Of a stretch of 14,937 nucleotides of DNA, positions 1 to 4,912 are shown piece after piece. The notes under the pieces are model-generated. The model was not told the origin of the DNA. It saw only the letters and a list, made by a program, of their open reading frames with translations, and made no database searches. The translations under genes were made by a program, and so were the position numbers. This DNA comes from an uncultured Oscillospiraceae bacterium (GTDB taxonomy: Bacteria > Bacillota > Clostridia > Oscillospirales > Oscillospiraceae). Position 1 is the first letter of the stretch, and every line of letters starts with the position of its first letter. The stretch spans positions 1 through 14,937 of the forward strand of contig CAKUNY010000039.1 of NCBI GenBank assembly GCA_934668605.1, written 5' to 3'.

Positions 1-1
1 C

Positions 2-70
2 GATACCTTCACCTCCACCGACCGCAGCCGCTACGTTACCCGTATCATTATTCCCGTGCGCGATGGATAA
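2..70 (+). CDS. 3' end of an unidentified gene (partial)
   Basis: An open frame enters from the left edge and stops at TAA 68-70, giving 22 residues that end IIIPVRDG. The reading has a protein-like mix of residues, and a gene-free stretch follows the stop. Too little is present to name the family. From its position it would be a cargo gene of the mobile element whose recombinase lies downstream. It could also be a chance open frame. Confidence 0.35.
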   Translation, partial: DTFTSTDRSRYVTRIIIPVRDG

Positions 71-481
71 CGGGCAGCGCAAACCAGCGAAGTGCAGCCG
101 ATTTGCTTATTCACTTTTTACCAAAACAGGCAGCTTAGAAATGACCTTGAAAACGCGTGGTTTCAGTGCCTTTTCTATTTGCGAAGAGGACAAAGGATGC
201 GGAGCAAAGAAACCGGCAAGCGATGCAAGTGTCAAGACACTTGCAAAAAAATGTTTGTTGATGGCAGCGCCCCCAACCCCGAATAGCTCTGTTCGGAGCT
301 GGCGGCGCATTTGTTGGATGCTTATGGAGCGGGAACAGCTTATCGCTGCTCCTGCTCTTTTTCATGTTCCGGCTCACGCGATTGAGCACCGAGAATTTTT
401 GCGGCATTGGTCTGCACGGTCAAAAGCTCCTGCTATTCCAGTTACAATGCACCGCAAACGCGCCCGGTACGCATTTTTGTC

Positions 482-510
482 TTGCAATCTTTATTTCCAT
501 GATGTACAAT
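482..510 (+). promoter_or_regulatory. Sigma-A-type promoter for the BRO-N/recombinase unit
   Basis: A -35 box TTGCAA (482-487) and a -10 box TACAAT (505-510) are separated by exactly 17 bases. They match the vegetative consensus at 4/6 and 5/6. Transcription would start near 517 and run into the BRO-N-like gene and the recombinase. No other good promoter is seen before the recombinase, so the two are probably co-transcribed. Confidence 0.6.
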
Positions 511-524
511 ATTATCTGTAATAT
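509..524. promoter_or_regulatory. Inverted repeat over the transcription start (candidate operator)
   Basis: ATATTA-TCTG-TAATAT is a perfect 6-bp inverted repeat with a 4-base spacer. It overlaps the last bases of the -10 box and the predicted start site, where a repressor would block transcription. No regulator gene for it is identified in the window. The AT-rich sequence makes a chance repeat possible. Confidence 0.35.
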
Positions 525-580
525 AAATTAAACATGGCAGATATATACGGCAGAGCCGTGACTGATTGAGGCGGGTGAGC

Positions 581-889
581 ATGAACGAACCGGCGAAAAA
601 TGAAATTCAGCTTTTTGAGAACCAGAGAATCCGCGTGGCGTGGGACGCAGAACGGGAGGAATGGTATTTTTCCATTGTGGATGTAGTTGCAGTCCTGACT
701 GACCAGCCAGACTATGACCATGCCCGAAACTACTGGAAAGTGCTGAAAGCCGAAACAGGTAAGCCGGTCGTTACCGCGCAGAACGCGGAGAGCTTCCGCC
801 AGCTTGTCACGGACATCGTGACGGACGCGGCACAGCTGCCGGAGCAGGCAGCAACTACCGAGGAATCCTCGGTAACTGCCGCCAAGTAA
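581..889 (+). CDS. Small protein with a truncated BRO-N (antirepressor-like) domain
   Basis: A 102-residue protein. I place the start at ATG 581, just after a GGCGGGTGAGC ribosome binding site, rather than TTG 566. Its first ~50 residues resemble the BRO family N-terminal domain of phage and mobile-element antirepressors: an acidic start, residues of the type WYFSIVDVVAVLT, then QPDY..ARNYWKVLK. Usual BRO-N proteins continue with a conserved TNCNQLK-like segment and a C-terminal half. Here the sequence diverges after KVLK and ends in a short Ala/Thr/Glu-rich tail. It is therefore truncated or chimeric. BRO-N domains are known to bind DNA, so a role in controlling the element's recombination genes is plausible but inferred. 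It lies 19 bp before the recombinase and is probably co-transcribed with it. Confidence 0.7.
   Translation: MNEPAKNEIQLFENQRIRVAWDAEREEWYFSIVDVVAVLTDQPDYDHARNYWKVLKAETGKPVVTAQNAESFRQLVTDIVTDAAQLPEQAATTEESSVTAAK
856..874. repeat. 9-bp perfect inverted repeat at the 3' end of the BRO-N gene
   Basis: TACCGAGGA-A-TCCTCGGTA has perfect 9-bp arms around one base. Pairing continues imperfectly outward to GCAAC/ACTGC (851-879), giving 12 of 14 positions paired. It lies in the last codons of the small BRO-N-like gene, 34 bp before the recombinase start. The sequence is symmetrical enough for a dimeric DNA-binding protein or an mRNA hairpin. No T-run follows, so it is not a terminator. Confidence 0.5.
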
Positions 890-908
890 AAACGTATCTC
901 AAGGGTGA

Positions 909-3068
909 ATGCGAATGATAGAACGCTTTGACATTGCGGGGTATGCCCGCATTTCGGTCGATGAGGAGCTTGACCGCGACAATGTGTCGATCGAAAACCA
1001 GAAATCCATCCTTTCGGATTTTGTAACGACGCACTTTCCAAACAGCACGCTGACGTTTTTTGAGGACCGCGACCGCTCCGGCTACACGTTCGAGCAGCGC
1101 GAGGGGTATCAGGAGATGCGCCGGGGGCTGATGAGCCACAAGTACGACATTCTCATCGTCAAGGACTTCTCGCGTTTCTCCCGCCGCAACTCGCGCGGAC
1201 TGGTAGAGCTGGAGGATCTGCGCGACGCGGGTGTGCGGATCATCTCGATCGGCGATAACATCGACTTCCCGAATGACGACGACTGGCTGAAGATCCAGTT
1301 CCAGTTCTTAATTAACGAAATGCCGGTCACGGACACGTCGAAAAAGGTGCGCAGCGTCGTGAAGCGGCGGCAGGAGGAGGGGCGCTGGCTCTGCGCCGCG
1401 CCGTATGGCTATATCCTCAACAAGCAGCAGGTCTTTGAGATCGTACCAACGGAGGCCGAGGTCATTCGGACGATTTTCAAGCTTTACTTAGACGGCTGGG
1501 GCTACAAGAAAATCGCCAATTACCTGACGGATAACAACGTGCCCACGCCGCGGATGTCCGAGTGTGAGCGCCGCGCCGCCGCGGGAGAACCCGTCCGCCG
1601 CAAGACGAAAGCAGCGTGGGCGATCGTCACGGTGCAGGGGATTTTAGATAACGATTTTTATATCGGCACGCTGCGGCAGGGAAAGTTCACGCGCGTGAAA
1701 ATCAACGGCAGCGACCGCAAGCTGGACGAGAGCGAGCACCGCGTCTTTGAGCACCACCATCAGGAGATCATCGACTACCGCACGTTTGCGACCGTGCGCG
1801 CCCTGCGCGAGAGCCGCTCGACAAACAACTATCGCGGTGTCAAGGTCAACGACAACGTGTATTCCGGGTTACTTGTCTGCGGCGACTGCGGCAGTCCCAT
1901 GTTCGCCATGAGCCGGAGTGATTTAGCCCCCGCCTATACCTGCGGAACGTATCACCGCCGCGGTCTCAAAGGCTGCACGAGCCACCATATCCGCGTGGAA
2001 ACGCTCGACGCGCTGGTCAAGGACTATGTGCGCAAGGTGCGCGACAATTCCAGCGCCATGCTCGAACGGCTGAACGCCGATTTGGAGAAAGAGCAGGCGG
2101 ACATTGCGGAGACGAAGCGCACGGAAGAAAATTTGGAAGCCTTGCTGTTAGATAAGCAGGAGGAACTGAAAGCCACGAAGCGCCAGCGCATCCGCGACAT
2201 CATGAAGCACCCGGAGCAGGAGGAGCTTTTGGAGGAAACCTACGACGAGCTGGAAGCGGAGTTGACGCAGCGTATCGCGGGCATCCAGCACCAGATCGAG
2301 TTTGCCAGCGACAAGCGCAACACCATTATCCGCATCAACCGCGTGGCGAAAACGGCAATGGATGTATTTCACGACATTCTGGAAAAGCCGTCGCTCGACC
2401 GCAACGACCTGAATTTGATGATCGAAAAAATTCGGGTCTACGAGGATCACATCGAGGTGCAGCTCAAGGCGGACATTGACAGCCTGCTCAAAACCGGCGT
2501 GCTCCCGGAGGACGCTGCAAATTTTAATTCCGGCACGGAAAATATCGAAAACACGCTGATCCAGTCCTCAAAAGGTCACGAGGACAAGGTTTTCCGTGTC
2601 AGTGTTATCAGCAGCGGCGACCCGTTGGAGATTTATACGGAGAAGGACGGCGAGGTCATTTTTAAAAAGTATTCCCCGATGGGCGATCTGACGGACTTCG
2701 CCGCGCAGATCTGCGAATCCATCGGCAAGAACACCGGGCACATCGCCGCCGTTTCTGACCGGGACGCGGTCATTGCGGCTTACGGCGTACAGCGGCGCGA
2801 GCTCATGGACAAGCACTGCTCGCAGGAGCTCGAGCAGCTCATGGAGTCCCGGAAAATTTACTGCTACCAGCCGGGGCAGGTAAAAATTTACCCCTCGGAC
2901 ACTTCGGAGCGCTACTATCTTGGCGTAAGCGCGCCGATTTTATCCGAGGGCGACCTGATGGGCTGCGTGATGCTGCTTCTCGAGGAGCAGGACGCGCCGC
3001 TTGGAGAGGCCGAGCAGAAGCTCGTACAGACCGTCGCGGGCTTTTTGGGACGGCAGATGGAAAATTAA
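909..3068 (+). CDS. Large serine recombinase fused in frame to the C-terminal part of SpoVT
   Basis: A 719-residue protein. Residues ~9-155 form the serine recombinase catalytic domain, with nucleophile Ser16 in YARIS and an SRFSRRNSR segment. A recombinase domain follows at ~160-300. A zinc ribbon has Cys324, 327, 345 and 356, and a long coiled coil spans ~375-470. These large integrases excise and insert elements at specific sites. The usual family ending (IRVYEDHIEVQLKADID) is present near residues 510-530. Then a linker leads, without a stop codon, into GDPLEI at residue 570. From there to the end the protein matches SpoVT residues 31-178: the second half of the AbrB-like swapped hairpin with DGEVIFKKYSP, then a GAF-type sensor ending AGFLGRQMEN. 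ATG 915 fits the AAGGGTG site better than ATG 909. The element probably inserted into spoVT. Whether the fused protein works as recombinase or regulator cannot be told from sequence. Confidence 0.9.
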   Translation: MRMIERFDIAGYARISVDEELDRDNVSIENQKSILSDFVTTHFPNSTLTFFEDRDRSGYTFEQREGYQEMRRGLMSHKYDILIVKDFSRFSRRNSRGLVELEDLRDAGVRIISIGDNIDFPNDDDWLKIQFQFLINEMPVTDTSKKVRSVVKRRQEEGRWLCAAPYGYILNKQQVFEIVPTEAEVIRTIFKLYLDGWGYKKIANYLTDNNVPTPRMSECERRAAAGEPVRRKTKAAWAIVTVQGILDNDFYIGTLRQGKFTRVKINGSDRKLDESEHRVFEHHHQEIIDYRTFATVRALRESRSTNNYRGVKVNDNVYSGLLVCGDCGSPMFAMSRSDLAPAYTCGTYHRRGLKGCTSHHIRVETLDALVKDYVRKVRDNSSAMLERLNADLEKEQADIAETKRTEENLEALLLDKQEELKATKRQRIRDIMKHPEQEELLEETYDELEAELTQRIAGIQHQIEFASDKRNTIIRINRVAKTAMDVFHDILEKPSLDRNDLNLMIEKIRVYEDHIEVQLKADIDSLLKTGVLPEDAANFNSGTENIENTLIQSSKGHEDKVFRVSVISSGDPLEIYTEKDGEVIFKKYSPMGDLTDFAAQICESIGKNTGHIAAVSDRDAVIAAYGVQRRELMDKHCSQELEQLMESRKIYCYQPGQVKIYPSDTSERYYLGVSAPILSEGDLMGCVMLLLEEQDAPLGEAEQKLVQTVAGFLGRQMEN
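2600..2640. other. Candidate attachment site: recombinase/spoVT junction
   Basis: SpoVT-like sequence begins at codon GGC 2616 (Gly570) with GDPLEI. Upstream, the protein (KVFRVSVISS) no longer matches the SpoVT start, which in Bacillus subtilis continues backwards as RRTLRIRE from GDPLEI. The recombination crossover should lie close to this change. The exact core dinucleotide cannot be set without the other end of the element. I inferred this from the protein-level breakpoint, not from a visible direct repeat. Confidence 0.55.
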
Positions 3069-3086
3069 ACACCCTGCCGGGATGTT

Positions 3087-3192
3087 CGTAGGGGGCGATG
3101 CCCACATCGCCCCAAGGGAAGTTACGAATTCGCTGAAGATTATCGTAAAATCGGGTTTATCTGCCGGGGCGATGTGGGCATCGCCCCCTACG
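3087..3192. repeat. Repeat family A, copy 1 (nested inverted arms)
   Basis: A 106-bp unit bounded by perfect 27-bp inverted arms (3087-3113 and 3166-3192), starting CGTAGGGGGCGATG. Each arm can also fold on itself, since GGGCGATG and CATCGCCC flank a 4-base loop. The ~52-bp centre contains ACGAATTCGC and is shared with copy 2 at 7557-7665, which lies in the opposite orientation. The form is that of a MITE or REP-like element without coding capacity. It begins 18 bp after the recombinase-SpoVT stop codon. Confidence 0.8.
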
Positions 3193-3240
3193 CAAATTTA
3201 GAAGATTTCAAAAGAATCGTAGGGACAGAACCGAAAAACA

Positions 3241-3285
3241 AAAGCCGCCCGCCTGTTACGCTTGTAACGGGCGGGCGGCTTGTTT
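3241..3285. terminator. Bidirectional terminator between the recombinase-SpoVT fusion and the minus-strand genes
   Basis: A 16-bp stem (3244-3259 with 3264-3279, GCCGCCCGCC.. against ..GGCGGGCGGC) has one G-U pair and a GCTT loop. On the plus strand it is followed by TTGTTTATTT. On the minus strand it is followed by a stronger TTTTGTTTTT run. It can end transcription of the fusion gene and of the small membrane protein gene that converges on it. Confidence 0.85.
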
Positions 3286-3472
3286 ATTTGTGATACGCGG
3301 CGTCAAGGAAAATCGCGGTGAGCGCCAGATAACCGACCAGCGCAAGGGCGATGAGCACGCAGACGCAGGTGACGGCGATTCGCGCGCCTCTTTTTTCGCG
3401 CAGCTTTTTGGGAAGCACCACCAACGCGGCGACATCGAGCATCAAAAGCAGACAGGCAAGCCAGAGCGGCAT
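3284..3472 (-). CDS. Small two-helix membrane protein
   Basis: A 62-residue hypothetical protein. Residues ~3-20 and ~31-55 are hydrophobic and likely membrane helices, joined by a short basic loop (PKKLREKRGAR) that should face the cytoplasm. A strong AGGAGG site lies within the end of the upstream gene, and the ATG is 3 bp beyond that gene's stop codon. The two are therefore almost certainly translationally coupled in one transcript with the DUF3137 gene. I do not recognise a family, and many small membrane proteins of this shape have no known role. Its 3' end runs into the terminator at 3241-3285. Confidence 0.65.
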   Translation of the reverse strand: MPLWLACLLLMLDVAALVVLPKKLREKRGARIAVTCVCVLIALALVGYLALTAIFLDAAYHK

Positions 3473-3475
3473 CGC

Positions 3476-4324
3476 TTACGCCTCCTCCTTCTGCACGGGG
3501 ATGGCCGCAGCGGGATTCGCTTCGTCGATGATGTCGAGCATCCGGCGCAGATTTTCCTGTAAATTTTTCCGGACGCTTTCCGGGTCGTTCGCGTTTTTTT
3601 CGGGCACGAAGAAATTTCTCCCCGTGCGCACGGCCATCGACACGCGCCCGTCCTGGCAGAAGGTCACAAAGAACGCGCCGGGGCTTGCATTTGCGGCGGC
3701 AAGAATTTTCTCCTGCATCCGGGGCGTGAGCGTCAGAAGCGCCGCCTCGGCGTTATCGGTCTTGATCGTAAAGCGCTTGTCAAAGGCTTCGTTTTCCGTT
3801 TTAACGTCGGCGTAGCGAAGAAGGCCGTCGATTTTGCCGCGCGGTGTAACGGCAAAGCCGATGGGGAACGCATGGCCGACCTTGCAGGTGAGCATCAGGC
3901 CCTGCCAGACTTCTTTTTCCGTCGAGCGCTCCAAACCCGTGTCTTCATCGCGGAAGGTGTCTGTGTCCATCAGCCGGACGTTTCCGAGCAGAACCTCGAC
4001 CCCGCGATAGCTCGCCGTGACCTTGTCGCAGCCGTCAACATAATGAAAATCCTGATGCAGAAGCAGCTGCATCGCGTCAATATCCTGATTCGACAGGCGC
4101 TCGTTTTCCGCAAGCGACGCCGAGTCAAACACGCCCTTGAGCGCGGGAATGATCGCCGCGCCCGCCAGCTGCTCGTGCTTTTCCTTCGCCGCGCGGGCGC
4201 TCTGCCGCTCGCCGACCAGCGTCAGCACGATTCCCAGCACGATCACTACCACGGATTTCGACCAGAACCCCACAGCCACCAGCACCAGTCCCAGTCCGCC
4301 AACAAGCTTCCAACCCTTTCCCAT
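3476..4324 (-). CDS. DUF3137-like membrane-anchored protein
   Basis: A 282-residue protein. Residues ~5-40 form a hydrophobic hairpin of two membrane helices (VGGLGLVLVAVGF, VVVIVLGIVLTLVG). A basic/acidic segment and a soluble domain follow. The C-terminal half resembles the DUF3137 family: a statement of type NEAFDKRFTIKTDN, then a LTPRMQEKIL helix and a GRVSMAVRTGRNFFVP strand region. The family function is unknown. ATG 4324 is preceded by AGGAGGATTTT, a good ribosome binding site. It is followed after 3 bp by the small membrane protein gene, and the pair may act together at the membrane. Upstream lies repeat family B copy 1, which may contain or replace its promoter; I found no clean promoter boxes. 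Confidence 0.7.
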   Translation of the reverse strand: MGKGWKLVGGLGLVLVAVGFWSKSVVVIVLGIVLTLVGERQSARAAKEKHEQLAGAAIIPALKGVFDSASLAENERLSNQDIDAMQLLLHQDFHYVDGCDKVTASYRGVEVLLGNVRLMDTDTFRDEDTGLERSTEKEVWQGLMLTCKVGHAFPIGFAVTPRGKIDGLLRYADVKTENEAFDKRFTIKTDNAEAALLTLTPRMQEKILAAANASPGAFFVTFCQDGRVSMAVRTGRNFFVPEKNANDPESVRKNLQENLRRMLDIIDEANPAAAIPVQKEEA

Positions 4325-4334
4325 AAAATCCTCC

Positions 4335-4491
4335 TAAAACGCCTCGCAGAGTTTTGCGCCCGCAGGCGCAAAATAAATTTAAATCCATTTTATCCGGCGG
4401 CTCCGCCGACCGGAAAAATTCTGCTCGCCTTGCAAGTGTAGAATTTTTGCCCCAACGGGACAAAAATTCTGCGCGCAGTCAAGGCGCAATC
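4335..4491. repeat. Repeat family B, copy 1 (multi-hairpin, ~157 bp)
   Basis: Matches the reverse complement of 10251-10408 over its whole length, with scattered substitutions. It contains three hairpins in order: TTTTGCGCC/GGCGCAAAA (4 b loop), CGGCGG/CCGCCG (2 b loop), and AGAATTTTTG/CAAAAATTCT around a C-rich loop. It ends GCGCGCAGTC. Here it lies between the 3' end of the DUF2442 gene and the start of the DUF3137 gene. No coding capacity is visible. Confidence 0.8.
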
Positions 4492-4495
4492 TTTT

Positions 4496-4561
4496 GCCGG
4501 AAAAGCGCCAGCTTTTCTGGCAGTTAGCTTCCGGGGCGCGGGCTGCCTGATTCCCGCGCCC
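4496..4561. terminator. Two hairpins downstream of the DUF2442 gene
   Basis: The first hairpin has an 11-bp stem with one G-U pair (4496-4506 with 4511-4521, loop GCCA). The second has a perfect 9-bp stem, GGGCGCGGG/CCCGCGCCC (4534-4542 with 4553-4561). They begin just after the DUF2442 stop codon on the minus strand. Neither has a clear T-run, so termination is only likely, not shown. Confidence 0.4.
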
Positions 4562-4570
4562 AGCCGCCTG

Positions 4571-4819
4571 TTAAAAGGCGTGCCGCCCCTGCTCGGCCAT
4601 TGTCATGAGTTCGTCATGGCTGAGCTCCACGGAGCCGAAGCGAACAAAAACACCGTTGGTTTCCGCACTGTTCCAGACCTCCGGGCGCCTGAGCGAACGG
4701 AAGCGGATCGAATCGAGATGCGGCTTCATGTCCAGCAGCAGACGGCTTCCAGAGGTAAAATCGATCAGCAAAATATGGTCTTCCAGCGGCTCGACAGCCT
4801 GAATATACTTCCGATACAT
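4571..4819 (-). CDS. DUF2442 domain protein
   Basis: An 82-residue protein. It starts MYRKYIQAVEPLEDHILLIDF and carries the short beta-rich pattern of the DUF2442 family: a 'V.PLEDHILLIDFTSGSRLLLDM' region, a FRSLRRPEVW stretch, a middle strand near VFVRFG, and a final helix ELSHDELMTMAEQ. Members are often found in toxin-antitoxin-like pairs or alone, and their function is not established. I prefer ATG 4819 over the ATG at 4861 because AGGGGGG lies at good spacing and the family starts here. The longer form would also overlap the terminator hairpin at 4854-4888. No toxin-like partner is adjacent. It lies directly downstream of the LuxR-type regulator, separated by a terminator, so it may be expressed by read-through or from a promoter I could not see. 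Confidence 0.7.
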   Translation of the reverse strand: MYRKYIQAVEPLEDHILLIDFTSGSRLLLDMKPHLDSIRFRSLRRPEVWNSAETNGVFVRFGSVELSHDELMTMAEQGRHAF

Positions 4820-4848
4820 CTTCCGGTTCCCCCCTTTGATCCGGCAGC

Positions 4849-4888
4849 AGCAAAAATCCACCGTACAGCGTCATTGTACGGTGGATTT
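4849..4888 (-). terminator. Rho-independent terminator of the LuxR-type regulator gene
   Basis: A perfect 14-bp stem (4854-4867 with 4875-4888) with a 7-base loop. Read on the minus strand it is followed by a short T-run (GGATTTTTGC). It lies 25 bp beyond the regulator's stop codon and ends about 35 bp before the DUF2442 start codon. Confidence 0.85.
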
Positions 4889-4912
4889 GAAGGAAACACT
4901 ATTAACCAAACG

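Larger units (their letters stand above)
71..580. other. Gene-poor stretch left of the BRO-N gene
   Basis: About 500 bases with no coding region I can support. A 152-codon open frame crosses it (63-521, +), but its protein is rich in Arg, Cys and Ala without recognisable motifs, and no ribosome binding site precedes its ATG. Visible structures are a hairpin at 225-244 (9-bp stem GCAAGTGTC/GACACTTGC, 2-base loop, no following T-run on the plus strand), a promoter at 482-510 and an inverted repeat at 509-524. AT content rises towards the promoter. Confidence 0.5.

Noticed and set aside
225..244. Hairpin GCAAGTGTC/GACACTTGC as a terminator
   Set aside because: On the plus strand it is followed by A, not T; on the minus strand the T-run comes before it.
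63..521. 152-codon plus-strand open frame left of the BRO-N gene
   Set aside because: No ribosome binding site, no recognisable motifs and biased Arg/Cys/Ala content; overlaps the promoter. More likely chance or decayed sequence.
2616..3068. Separate spoVT gene starting inside the fusion
   Set aside because: No ribosome binding site and start codon pair at the junction; sequence is continuous in frame with the recombinase, and the SpoVT N-terminus is absent.
3087..3192. Repeat A pairs as part of a CRISPR array
   Set aside because: Only two inverted arms with one spacer-like centre per site; no regular direct repeats and no cas genes.
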